Position numbers and translations under genes: made by a program. Of a stretch of DNA of 34,567 nt, positions 15,505-23,575 are shown in pieces; the first letter of the stretch is position 1; every line of letters starts with the position of its first letter. Under the pieces are notes generated by a model that was given only the letters and a program-made list of their open reading frames with translations, searched no databases and had not been told where the DNA came from. The DNA is taken from contig JAGALB010000062.1 of assembly GCA_017625405.1 (NCBI GenBank), forward strand, positions 1 through 34,567, written 5' to 3'. This DNA is from Ruminiclostridium sp. (GTDB taxonomy: Bacteria; Bacillota; Clostridia; Oscillospirales; Ruminococcaceae).

Positions 15505-17121
15505 ATGCCGGAAGAAATTATCATTGTAATATGCGTAGCGGTTGTAATTCTCTTTGCGCTTATCGCAGGTATCTTATCCCGTTACCGCAAGTGTCCTTCG
15601 GACAAAATCCTCGTTATCTACGGTAAAGTAGGCAACGACAAGACAGGTCAGGCAAGAAGTGCCCGCTGTATCCACGGTGGTGCCGCATTCATCGTTCCTG
15701 TTATCCAGTCTTACCAGTACATGGACCTTACACCTATCTCCATCAACGTAGACTTACGTAACGCTCTTTCCAGACAGCACATCCGTGTTGACGTACCTTC
15801 TACATTTACAGTAGGTATCTCCACAGAAGCAGGCGTTATGCAGAACGCTGCTGAACGTCTTCTCGGTCTCAGACTCCAGCAGATCCAGGAGCTTGCAAAG
15901 GATATCATCTTCGGTCAGCTCCGTCTTGTAATCGCTACAATGGACATTGAAGAAATCAATGCAGACCGTGATAAGTTCCTTATCGCTGTTTCCAACAACG
16001 TAGAAATCGAACTCAGAAAAATCGGTCTTCGTCTTATCAACGTAAACGTAACCGATATCCGTGATGAATCCGGCTATATCGAGGCTCTCGGTAAGGAAGC
16101 TGCTGCAAAGGCTATCAACGACGCAAAGAAATCCGTTGCTGAAAAGGACAGAGACGGTTCTATCGGTGAAGCTAATGCTAAGCGTGACCAGCGTATCCAG
16201 GTTGCTGCTGCAAACGCAAGCGCTATCGAAGGTGAAAACGCTGCCAAGGTTGAAGTTGCTCAGTCTGAAGCTAATCGTCGATTCAAAGAAGCTGAAGCTG
16301 ATACAAAGGCTGCAAACGACGCTAAGATTGCTATCGCTCAGACAGGCAGAGACGGTGCTATCGGTGAAGCTGACGCTCTCAGAGATCAGCGTATCCAGGT
16401 TGCTGCTGCAAACGCTGCTGCCGTAGAAGGTGAAAACAACTCCAAGGTTGCTATCGCTCAGTCTGACGCTGCAAGACGTGAAAAGGAAGCTGAAGCATTA
16501 AAGATTGCCGTAGCTGCTGAAGCAGTTCAGGCTGCAAAGGCTAAGGAAGAAGCTTACGCTGCTCAGAAGGAAGCTGAAAACCAGAGAGCAGAACTGGAAA
16601 TGGCTACACAGACAGCCGACGTTATCGTTAAGGCTCAGATTGCAAAGCAGCAGGCTGAAATCGCTGCTGAAGCTGAAGCTGAAGTTCTCCGCCGCAAGGC
16701 AAAGGGTGAAGCTGACGCTATTTTCGCAAAGCTCGAAGCTCAGGCTAACGGTGCCCGTGAAATCCTCCAGAAGCAGGCAGAAGGTATGCAGTCCCTCGTT
16801 AACTCCGCAGGCTCTGCTGACGATGCTGTTAAGCTCCTCATGGCTGACAAGATGGAAGAACTCATGCGTATTCAGGTTGACGCTATCAAGAATATCAAGA
16901 TTGATAAGATCACTGTATGGGACAGCGGTTCCGGCACAGACGGCAAGAACTCCACAGCTGATTTCGTAAGCGGTCTTATGAAGTCCATTCCCCCTATGAA
17001 TGAATTATTCAAGCAGGCAGGTCTTAACATGCCCGAATTCTTAGGCAAGGAAATCAAAGCTCCCGTTGTAACAGCGGACGCTCCCGCAGCTGCTCCCGAA
17101 GCTCCTGCAACAAACGCATAA
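15505..17121 (+). CDS. Flotillin-like SPFH scaffold protein
   Basis: Flotillins assemble into large membrane-associated oligomers that organise membrane microdomains. The 538-residue protein has one N-terminal TM helix (about 4-24), an SPFH domain (about 30-190) and a long Ala/Glu-rich coiled coil (about 195-425). The coiled coil holds a direct duplication: RDGSIGEA at 216 and RDGAIGEA at 282 start two similar 66-residue units. A C-terminal region ends in an Ala/Pro-rich tail. A strong AGGAGG (15490-15495) precedes the ATG. It most resembles FloT/YuaG, which in Bacillus also sits beside an NfeD gene. Codon use looks optimised, suggesting high expression. Confidence 0.92.
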   Translation: MPEEIIIVICVAVVILFALIAGILSRYRKCPSDKILVIYGKVGNDKTGQARSARCIHGGAAFIVPVIQSYQYMDLTPISINVDLRNALSRQHIRVDVPSTFTVGISTEAGVMQNAAERLLGLRLQQIQELAKDIIFGQLRLVIATMDIEEINADRDKFLIAVSNNVEIELRKIGLRLINVNVTDIRDESGYIEALGKEAAAKAINDAKKSVAEKDRDGSIGEANAKRDQRIQVAAANASAIEGENAAKVEVAQSEANRRFKEAEADTKAANDAKIAIAQTGRDGAIGEADALRDQRIQVAAANAAAVEGENNSKVAIAQSDAARREKEAEALKIAVAAEAVQAAKAKEEAYAAQKEAENQRAELEMATQTADVIVKAQIAKQQAEIAAEAEAEVLRRKAKGEADAIFAKLEAQANGAREILQKQAEGMQSLVNSAGSADDAVKLLMADKMEELMRIQVDAIKNIKIDKITVWDSGSGTDGKNSTADFVSGLMKSIPPMNELFKQAGLNMPEFLGKEIKAPVVTADAPAAAPEAPATNA

Positions 17122-17135
17122 TTGCATAACTACCG

Positions 17136-17160
17136 TACCGCCGTGCCCTGCACGGCGGTA
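17136..17160 (+). other. Perfect hairpin after the flotillin gene
   Basis: TACCGCCGTG and CACGGCGGTA form a perfect 10-base stem with a five-base loop, 15 bases past the flotillin stop. Only TTGTG follows, not a T-run, so it may stabilise or partly terminate the flotillin message and lower expression of the next gene. Confidence 0.5.
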
Positions 17161-17187
17161 TTGTGAGGTTTAAAGAGAGGAAAAAAT

Positions 17188-17787
17188 ATGCTGATAGACA
17201 AAAAGCGGGAAGAAATGTATTTCAACTGCCGTATGCGAAAAAAGGCTATTGACAAAAAAATGGCGGTAATAAGAGCTATTATTTTTATTCCGCCTGCGTT
17301 GATTTTAATAGGCACCGTAATTGATATTGCCATGTCCGTGCTGGGTGATGCAGCTATTCTTGCAACAGGAGCAGGCCTTTACGGCTATGAGGTTATGGGA
17401 ACATCCCCCATGTATCTGCTGGACATTATATGCAGCGGAGCGCTTATTGCAATGGCTCTGGGCGTTTCCTTTTTCGGGACAGAATATCTGCTGCAGAAAA
17501 GTCCGTATATATACTCAGGACTGGTAGTGCTTTTTTTCATTTTACTCCTGGTTTCAGGCTATGTTCCGATGATAACCTTTGCCATTCTTGCCGCAATAGC
17601 AATTCCTCTTTCGGTATGGAATAAGAAGCTGGCTGCAGAGGAAAAGGAAATGAGGACTCTTGACGGCTATCCGCATTTCAACCCTGTTCATATCAAACAT
17701 ACGGATACACCCTTTGTGCCTGCCACAAAGGACGAGCTTGACGAAATGTCGGCAGAAGACCGTATAATGTACGAGCGTGAACACTGA
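17188..17787 (+). CDS. Four-TM membrane protein of unknown function
   Basis: The 199-residue protein has a basic N-terminus and four hydrophobic segments at about 29-51, 73-96, 110-128 and 130-146. It ends in an acidic cytoplasmic tail with KDELDEMSAEDRIMYER. I do not recognise the family. AGAGAGG lies upstream of the ATG. It is 66 bases after flotillin and precedes the operon terminator at 17833, so it is probably the last gene of the flotillin operon. Confidence 0.8.
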   Translation: MLIDKKREEMYFNCRMRKKAIDKKMAVIRAIIFIPPALILIGTVIDIAMSVLGDAAILATGAGLYGYEVMGTSPMYLLDIICSGALIAMALGVSFFGTEYLLQKSPYIYSGLVVLFFILLLVSGYVPMITFAILAAIAIPLSVWNKKLAAEEKEMRTLDGYPHFNPVHIKHTDTPFVPATKDELDEMSAEDRIMYEREH

Positions 17788-17832
17788 GGGGCGTGCCGCC
17801 TCATGCGATTCCTGAATTAACTATCAATCAAC

Positions 17833-17867
17833 AAAACGTTTTCACTCCGAAATAGTGAAAACGTTTT
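17833..17867 (+). terminator. Terminator of the flotillin operon
   Basis: AAAACGTTTTCACT (17833-17846) pairs perfectly with AGTGAAAACGTTTT (17854-17867) and is followed by ACTTTTTACC. It lies 45 bases after the last gene of the operon. From there to 18023 the only further signal is the promoter of the next gene. Confidence 0.8.
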
Positions 17868-17957
17868 ACTTTTTACCATAATAACCACTGTTTTTTGTCT
17901 GTAAATTAACATAATTTTAGAAAATTACGCTGTTTTTCAAGAAACACTTTTAAAACG

Positions 17958-17987
17958 TTGACATAAAGTGATAAAATATGATATGAT
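17958..17987 (+). promoter_or_regulatory. Promoter of the Thr-rich surface protein gene
   Basis: Perfect TTGACA (17958-17963) and TATGAT (17982-17987) are separated by 18 bases. It lies about 36 bases before the start codon, in an A+T-rich stretch. Confidence 0.65.
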
Positions 17988-18023
17988 AAAATTAATAAAA
18001 TATAATACATAAGGAGAAAATAT

Positions 18024-19052
18024 ATGAAACTGAATAAAATTCTTGCAGGAATTATTTCAGGCGTAATTGCAGCAGCTTCCATGGCAACATCTGCTTCTGC
18101 ATATATCAGCGTACCGGCTTCGCCTGCATCGCTTCTTACCGTAAATAATCAGTCCTGGAGCAAGATGATAAACTCATCCTATGATATTGATTATTCTGAG
18201 TTAGCGCAGATTCAGGCGGCTTTCACTCTTACAGATCCCGCAGCTTACGAAGCTGAAAAAGCTTCCGGTTTTTATGCTGACGGCGAAACTGCATTCGGCG
18301 ACTTTGCCGGTAACCTTGCATTCGGCTCATCAGCAGAATGGATTCCCTTCAACTTCAGCGGTATTGCTGATACCGCAGGCGATGCAAGCAACGCTTCTAT
18401 CTCCTCTCTCGGCGGCGGCAGCTATGTCATGACAGGTAATATCTCTTCCGATAAGGCGGCAGCTATCACAGGCAGATGCAGCGTAACCTTCGCAGAATGG
18501 GGAAATACTTCCGATAAATACGAGCTTACACTTAACTACGTTTCTCTGATTGATAAAAGCGGTAATGTAATGCTGGAATATGACGGTTCAGGTAACGCAG
18601 TAGTTGAACCCGCAGTTATCGTGACAACAACAACCGAAGCTCCCGTAGAAACAACAACCACTACCGAAGCTACAACAACCACACCTGCGACAACAACTAC
18701 TACAACTACAAAAACCAAAACAACCACTACAACTACTACAACAGAAGCAACTACAACACCCGAAGAAACAACCGCTGAAGCAGAAGAAACCGAAGAAACA
18801 ACAACTGCTGAAACTACAACAACTACTACCACAACAACCACCACAGCAGAAGAAACAACAGCTGCTGAGGTAACAACCACAACAACAGCGGCTGCTACAA
18901 CAACAGCGGCAGTTGAACAGGCAGTAGCTTCAGACGCTGACAACTTCGCTTCCAGAAACAGCCAGCTTCTGATTTTTGCAATTGCAGCAGTAGTAATAAT
19001 CATTGCTGTTATCATTGCATTTGTACTGATCTCTCTCAAGAAAAAGAGATAA
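18024..19052 (+). CDS. Secreted surface protein with Thr-rich stalk and C-terminal membrane anchor
   Basis: The 342-residue protein has a signal peptide (about 1-26, cleavage likely after SASA), an exported globular domain (about 27-198) without a family I recognise, a Thr-rich stalk (about 200-297; blocks of TTTT mixed with E, A and P), and a C-terminal TM helix (about 316-337) with a basic LKKKR end. No LPxTG motif is present, so the protein is probably held in the membrane with the stalk spanning the wall. It has its own promoter and an AAGGAG ribosome site. A tiny membrane peptide gene follows 16 bases later. Confidence 0.88.
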   Translation: MKLNKILAGIISGVIAAASMATSASAYISVPASPASLLTVNNQSWSKMINSSYDIDYSELAQIQAAFTLTDPAAYEAEKASGFYADGETAFGDFAGNLAFGSSAEWIPFNFSGIADTAGDASNASISSLGGGSYVMTGNISSDKAAAITGRCSVTFAEWGNTSDKYELTLNYVSLIDKSGNVMLEYDGSGNAVVEPAVIVTTTTEAPVETTTTTEATTTTPATTTTTTTKTKTTTTTTTTEATTTPEETTAEAEETEETTTAETTTTTTTTTTTAEETTAAEVTTTTTAAATTTAAVEQAVASDADNFASRNSQLLIFAIAAVVIIIAVIIAFVLISLKKKR

Positions 19053-19068
19053 TCCACGGAGGATTTTT

Positions 19069-19203
19069 ATGAACACTTTACTTTCCGCAGCAGTAGCTAC
19101 CGGCGTTTCCATCAACCCTGTAATGATTGTCATTGCAGCAGTTGCAGTAATTCTCATCGCCGCTTGCGTAGTGCTTGGCATTATTTCAAAAAAGAAGAAA
19201 TAA
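19069..19203 (+). CDS. 44-residue single-TM peptide
   Basis: A short frame, ATG at 19069 to TAA at 19203, encodes 44 residues: a short N-terminus (MNTLLSAAVATGVS), one hydrophobic helix (about 18-39) and a KKKK end. The near-perfect ribosome site GGAGG lies seven bases before the ATG, which supports real translation. The TM-plus-lysines end closely resembles the anchor of the upstream Thr-rich protein, from which it is separated by 16 bases. It may act with that protein or be a remnant of a duplicated anchor. No known family is recognised. Confidence 0.65.
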   Translation: MNTLLSAAVATGVSINPVMIVIAAVAVILIAACVVLGIISKKKK

Positions 19204-19245
19204 GGCGAGCCGCCTTGGGCAATGGCCCTAAAACTGAACAAATTC

Positions 19246-19282
19246 AAAAATGTCGGAAACCTTAAAGGTTTCCGACATTTTT
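19246..19282. terminator. Bidirectional terminator between convergent genes
   Basis: AAAAATGTCGGAAACCTT (19246-19263) pairs perfectly with AAGGTTTCCGACATTTTT (19265-19282), so both strands end in a T-run. It serves the surface protein unit on the plus strand and the asparaginase operon on the minus strand, whose last stop is only seven bases away. Confidence 0.88.
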
Positions 19283-19288
19283 ATTCTA

Positions 19289-20161
19289 TCATTCAAGCCA
19301 TATTTTTACAGCCGCACAGGCAGTTGACATTTTTCCGCCGTCCTCTGCACCGCATTCAAGGGCACGCTGACCGACCTCGTACTCTTGAAGGTCTGCACCG
19401 CCGCCGCAGGCTGTGGTTATAACAACGGGCATAAGCCCGCACAGTTTTTTCAGCGATTCCTTCAGATGTACGGGAATACCTCCTGCACCATAGCTTTCTA
19501 TTACTGCACCGCTGCAGTTTTCAGGCACATAAAGATTATCCGTAAAGGGCGAAAGCTTTATTACGGATATTTTTTTATCCGTTTCAGGAAGCTTCATAGG
19601 CTCACACGGCTCCGCCAAAGCCGCCGCTGTCACTTTTCCGTCGCAGACAGCGCCGTTGTCTTCTCCGCAGAACGCCCTGAATGCGTCCTTTTCACTGCTG
19701 TGGCGCTTGATAAGGTTGCCGCCGCTTATAATTCTGCCTGCAAACACTGCATAAACTCCTGCAAACCTGTTGTCGCAGGCAACCGTGACAGCATCACGTA
19801 TATTTCCGCCTCCGTCGCTTTCCGCTTCGCTCATAGGCACCATAGCTCCCGTTATTATTACGGGAATACCCAGACGAGAGCATGTGAAATAAAGCATTGC
19901 CGCTGTGTATTCGAGCGTATCCGTGCCATGAAGGACAACTATTCCGTCAAACCCTTCCGCTTCCTTTACAGCACGGCAGAGAAGCCGCCATTTATCGGGA
20001 GTTATATCCGTGCTGTCGCAGGAAAACAGGTCGCACACGGCGATATCGCAGCCTGTTATGCCTGCGGTAAGCTGTTCGCCGCTATGAGTGGGGGTGCGCC
20101 CTTTGTCTGTTGTTTCGCAGGCGATAGTGCCGCCTGTTGTTATAATAAGAATTCTTTTCAT
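19289..20161 (-). CDS. L-asparaginase, cytoplasmic type
   Basis: The enzyme hydrolyses L-asparagine to aspartate and ammonia. The N-terminal TTGGTIA motif with its catalytic threonine and the second motif, VVLHGTDTLEYTA, are present, followed by PVIITGAMVP. There is no signal peptide, so it is cytoplasmic. At 290 residues it is shorter than the usual 320-330. The ATG overlaps the end of the GH3 gene by four bases (ATGA), giving translational coupling. A related amidase activity cannot be excluded from sequence. Confidence 0.88.
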   Translation of the reverse strand: MKRILIITTGGTIACETTDKGRTPTHSGEQLTAGITGCDIAVCDLFSCDSTDITPDKWRLLCRAVKEAEGFDGIVVLHGTDTLEYTAAMLYFTCSRLGIPVIITGAMVPMSEAESDGGGNIRDAVTVACDNRFAGVYAVFAGRIISGGNLIKRHSSEKDAFRAFCGEDNGAVCDGKVTAAALAEPCEPMKLPETDKKISVIKLSPFTDNLYVPENCSGAVIESYGAGGIPVHLKESLKKLCGLMPVVITTACGGGADLQEYEVGQRALECGAEDGGKMSTACAAVKIWLE

Positions 20162-22128
20162 GAATTTTCCTTTTCGGGCTGACCGAAGCCGCAGTAAAGC
20201 TTATCGCCCTCAGCAATATCTGCTGTTACTTCAAACTGTGCCTTTTCACCCTTCATAAGATAAATACGCTTTATACCGCAAAGCTGGGGATTGCCTGTTT
20301 TTGCGTCCTTGTAAAGCTGAATAACCTCGCCGCTGTCGTAATTACCCACATTCTCCGCTTCAACGGTTACGGTATCACCGTTTACAGATACGATGCGGCA
20401 TTCAAATTCGGAATAGGTAAGACCGTATCCGAAAGGATAAAGCACGTTGTCGTTATTTTCAATATAGCGATAGGTGCGGTTCTTCATTGAATAATCGGTA
20501 AATTCAGGCAGCTTGTCTGTATCCTTGTAGAAGGTAACAGGGAGCTTTCCGCTGGGGGATATTTCCCCGAAAATAATTTCCGCAAGAGCAGTACCGCCGT
20601 GAGGTCCTGCATACCATGCGCAGATAAGTGCATTTTCCCTGTCATCATCAATTGTGACAGAGCTTCCTGCTGAAAGAACCACGATTACAGGCTTGCCTGT
20701 GTCCAGAACAGCCTTTATAAGCTTTCTCTGGCTTTCAGGAAGCAGGAGGGATGCTTTATCCCCTGAAGCATATTCGTTGCCTGTGTCGCCCTCTTCGCCC
20801 TCTATATGCTCATTCAGACCAACGCAGAGTATTGTGACGTCGCTCTGCTCAGCACAGATTATTGCCTCGGAAATGCGGTCATAGGGCTGAGCAAGACATT
20901 CACTTCTGTCCTTTGTAAAATCGCAGCCCTCAGAATAATGCACACGGATTTCTTCGCCGCAGGCATCCTTTATTCCCTGTAAGAAAGTGGTATAGCCTGA
21001 AGCCGTACCGTAATAGTTACCCTTTAAGGAATCGGTGCTGTCTGCGCTGCAGCCGATAACGGCAATTGACTTTACACTGCTCTTGTCAAGAGGCAGTATA
21101 CCGTCGTTTTTAAGGAGCACCATTGACTTTTCCGCAGCTTCAAGGGAAACCGCATTGTGCTCTGCGCAGTCAACAACATCGTAGGGGATATTATCAAGAT
21201 AAGTGTTGTCGAACAAGCCCAGCTTTATTCTTGTTTCAAAGAGCTTTTCAACGGAACAGTCAATCTCCGCCTCGGTCACAAGCCCCTCGTTGTACGCCTG
21301 AAGAATATAGGCATAGGAACAGCCGCAGTTGACATCGCAGCCCTTGGTAAGCGCAAGTGCGGCGGATTCGATAAAATTTGATGTAACCTTATGATGCATA
21401 TGGAAATCCTGGATTGCCCAGCAGTCAGAAACGAAGTAGCCGTCAAAGCCCCAGTCCTCACGCAGAATACGCATAAGCTCCGTATTTGCACAGGCAGGCT
21501 CGCCGTTTACACGGTTATATGCACCCATAACGCCCTGAACGCCTGCCTTTACCAGCTTTTCAAAGGCGTAGAGATATGTTTCGTACAAATCCTCATCGCT
21601 TACTTCAGCGTCAAATTCATGGCGCAGTTCCTCAGGACCGCTGTGTACCGCAAAATGCTTTGCACAGGCAGCCGCTGTCATGTATTCGCCGTCGCCCTGA
21701 AGTCCCTTTACATAGGCAACACCCATAAGCGCTGTCAGATAAGGGTCTTCGCCGAAGGTTTCGTGACCTCTGCCCCAGCGTGGGTCACGGAAAATATTGA
21801 TGTTGGGCGACCAGATTGTAAGTCCCTTGTAAATATCCCTGTCGCCGTGTGCGGAATACGCATTATATTTTGCTCTAGCTTCAATTGCGATTATTTCAGC
21901 TATACGCTCGGTAAGCTCGGTGTCGAACGTTGCGGCGATGCCGATAGCCTGAGGGAACATTGTTGCAGTACCTGCTCTCGCAAGACCGTGAAGACCCTCG
22001 TTCCACCAGTTGTAGGCAGGAATGTCCAGCCTTTCAATTGCAGGAGAGTCAAATCTCAGCTGACTGCATTTCTCTTCAAGGGTCATCTGTGATACAAGTT
22101 CTTTTGCACGGGCTTTAAAATCGTTCAT
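20158..22128 (-). CDS. Glycoside hydrolase family 3 (beta-xylosidase or beta-glucosidase)
   Basis: GH3 enzymes release terminal beta-linked sugars from oligosaccharides. The 656-residue protein has the GH3 N-terminal barrel, with YNWWNEGLHGLARAG and KHFAVHSGPE, and the nucleophile in FVSDCWA (Asp about 235). The GH3 C-terminal domain follows, then a short fibronectin-III-like tail. There is no signal peptide, so it probably acts on imported oligosaccharides. The WWNEGLHG-to-FPQAIGIAATF stretch is typical of the xylosidase branch, but specificity is not certain. The ATG at 22128 follows GGAGG and lies seven bases past the regulator's stop codon; a start at 22185 would overlap that gene. Confidence 0.9.
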   Translation of the reverse strand: MNDFKARAKELVSQMTLEEKCSQLRFDSPAIERLDIPAYNWWNEGLHGLARAGTATMFPQAIGIAATFDTELTERIAEIIAIEARAKYNAYSAHGDRDIYKGLTIWSPNINIFRDPRWGRGHETFGEDPYLTALMGVAYVKGLQGDGEYMTAAACAKHFAVHSGPEELRHEFDAEVSDEDLYETYLYAFEKLVKAGVQGVMGAYNRVNGEPACANTELMRILREDWGFDGYFVSDCWAIQDFHMHHKVTSNFIESAALALTKGCDVNCGCSYAYILQAYNEGLVTEAEIDCSVEKLFETRIKLGLFDNTYLDNIPYDVVDCAEHNAVSLEAAEKSMVLLKNDGILPLDKSSVKSIAVIGCSADSTDSLKGNYYGTASGYTTFLQGIKDACGEEIRVHYSEGCDFTKDRSECLAQPYDRISEAIICAEQSDVTILCVGLNEHIEGEEGDTGNEYASGDKASLLLPESQRKLIKAVLDTGKPVIVVLSAGSSVTIDDDRENALICAWYAGPHGGTALAEIIFGEISPSGKLPVTFYKDTDKLPEFTDYSMKNRTYRYIENNDNVLYPFGYGLTYSEFECRIVSVNGDTVTVEAENVGNYDSGEVIQLYKDAKTGNPQLCGIKRIYLMKGEKAQFEVTADIAEGDKLYCGFGQPEKENS

Positions 22129-22135
22129 AATATAC

Positions 22136-23458
22136 TCACTTTCCTCCGAAAAGTACGGAAACTTTTTCTTCGTCTGCGTTTGCATAGCTTACAACATAGT
22201 CGTCCTTGTGTTCTTCTCCGCCGGTTATATAATAATCGCTGAGTCTGCGTATTTTCATACCGCAGGCTTCTGCCTTCTCTGTAAATTCAGCAGCATCGCC
22301 GCTGACTGTAACCGTAAAATGCAGGCCGTCGCCTATTTCGTGTATCTTTACATTTTCCGAAGCAATGGCCGCTGTTACCGCTTCAAGGCTTTTATAGACA
22401 TACTTCTTTATGCGGTTGATGTGACGTTCAAAATAACCTTCGCTTATGAATTTTGCAAGGGTATATTGCTCAAAGGCGGATACAGGGCAGCTGTAAAAGC
22501 TCATCTTCTCCTTCCACAGCTCCATAAGGCTGTCGGGAAGACACATATAACTGATACGTACCGACGGTGCAATGGTCTGGGAAAAGGTGTTGATATAAAT
22601 CACCCTGCCTGTGTTATCCATACTGTATACCGCAGGCACAGGAAGCCCTGTGCGGCGGAATTCGCTGTCGTAGTCATCCTCAATGATATAGCGGCTGTCC
22701 TTTTCCTGAATCCATTTCATTATTTCACTGCGCCTCGAAATAGGCATAACCGCACCTGAAGGGAAATGGTGGGCAGGCGATATATGTACAACGTCAGCAT
22801 CGCTTTCAGACAGCCTGTCCGCAAGGATTCCCTGTTCGTCCATTTCAATTCCTGTAAATTTAACCTTGTTCAGCCTGTAAATTTTTGCCGTTTTGTCATA
22901 GCAGGGGTTTTCGGCAGCATAACTGCGCTCTCTGCCAAGAAGCTGGATTATAAGATTATACATATATTCCGAGCCTGCGCCTATGACGATGTTTTCAGGC
23001 GGAACACGCATATTACGGCAGCGGTAGAGATAATCCGATATTGCCGACCGCAGTTCATAGACGCCTTTGCTTCCCACGGGTCTGAGGAGCCTTGTATCCT
23101 GCTCGGCAATAACCGTTCTCATAAGCCTTGCCCACACAGAAAAGGGAAACAACGCCGCCGCACCCGAAAGAGGGGTGTTATCCTGCGGCTCGGGATTTGC
23201 GCCGGGGGAAAACGGCTGCGTTTCTGTTTCTCCGCCGCCGCTGTATCTGATGAAATAACCGCTGCGCTGAACCGCTGAGATATATCCTTCAGCTATGAGC
23301 TGGGCTATTGCGTTTTCGGCGGTAACGACACTTACACCGAACTGCTCCGCTATACTGCGCTTGGAAACAAGCCTTTCACCCTCTTTGAGCTTTCCGAGAA
23401 GTATATCACGCTTTATTTCTTCGTAAACCTCTTCATAAAGGGTTTTACTGCGTTTCAT
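22136..23458 (-). CDS. MocR-type GntR regulator with aminotransferase-like domain lacking the PLP lysine
   Basis: Residues about 5-70 form a GntR winged helix (YEEVYEEIKRDILLGKLKEGERL, then SIAEQFGVSVVTAENAIAQLI). The rest is a fold-type I aminotransferase-like effector domain, with HISPAHHFPSGAVMP and YIIEDDYDSEFR. At the place of the Schiff-base lysine (usual SFSKT) the protein reads TFSQT, with glutamine at about residue 294 (codon CAG at 22577-22579). It therefore cannot form the normal PLP aldimine. The ATG at 23458 fits the AAGGCGG site better than the GTG at 23467. It is the first gene of an operon with GH3 and asparaginase genes. Confidence 0.9.
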   Translation of the reverse strand: MKRSKTLYEEVYEEIKRDILLGKLKEGERLVSKRSIAEQFGVSVVTAENAIAQLIAEGYISAVQRSGYFIRYSGGGETETQPFSPGANPEPQDNTPLSGAAALFPFSVWARLMRTVIAEQDTRLLRPVGSKGVYELRSAISDYLYRCRNMRVPPENIVIGAGSEYMYNLIIQLLGRERSYAAENPCYDKTAKIYRLNKVKFTGIEMDEQGILADRLSESDADVVHISPAHHFPSGAVMPISRRSEIMKWIQEKDSRYIIEDDYDSEFRRTGLPVPAVYSMDNTGRVIYINTFSQTIAPSVRISYMCLPDSLMELWKEKMSFYSCPVSAFEQYTLAKFISEGYFERHINRIKKYVYKSLEAVTAAIASENVKIHEIGDGLHFTVTVSGDAAEFTEKAEACGMKIRRLSDYYITGGEEHKDDYVVSYANADEEKVSVLFGGK

Positions 23459-23511
23459 GACTGTCACCCGCCTTCATTCTGGTATGGTGTTTATTTTCAA
23501 AATTAACGAAT

Positions 23512-23554
23512 CTGATATTATCAGTATTATAGCACAGACTGTGTGTAAAAGCAA
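23512..23554 (-). promoter_or_regulatory. Promoter and palindromes of the MocR-type regulator gene
   Basis: On the minus strand TTGCTT (23554-23549), a 17-base spacer, and TATAAT (23531-23526) with an extended TGC in front form a promoter about 68 bases before the ATG. Two perfect palindromes overlap it: CACAG-A-CTGTG in the spacer (23533-23543) and CTGATA-T-TATCAG just past the -10 (23512-23524). Both are candidate operators. Confidence 0.65.
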
Positions 23555-23575
23555 GGGGGAACGACCGTTACTGAA

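Noticed and set aside
18536..19057. Long minus-strand open frame rich in valine
   Set aside because: It is the antisense of the Thr-rich stalk; ACA/ACC repeats read as Val codons on the other strand. No ribosome site or family resemblance.
22129..22185. Longer GH3 start at 22185
   Set aside because: It would overlap the regulator gene by 50 bases, while the ATG at 22128 has GGAGG and gives the normal GH3 beginning.
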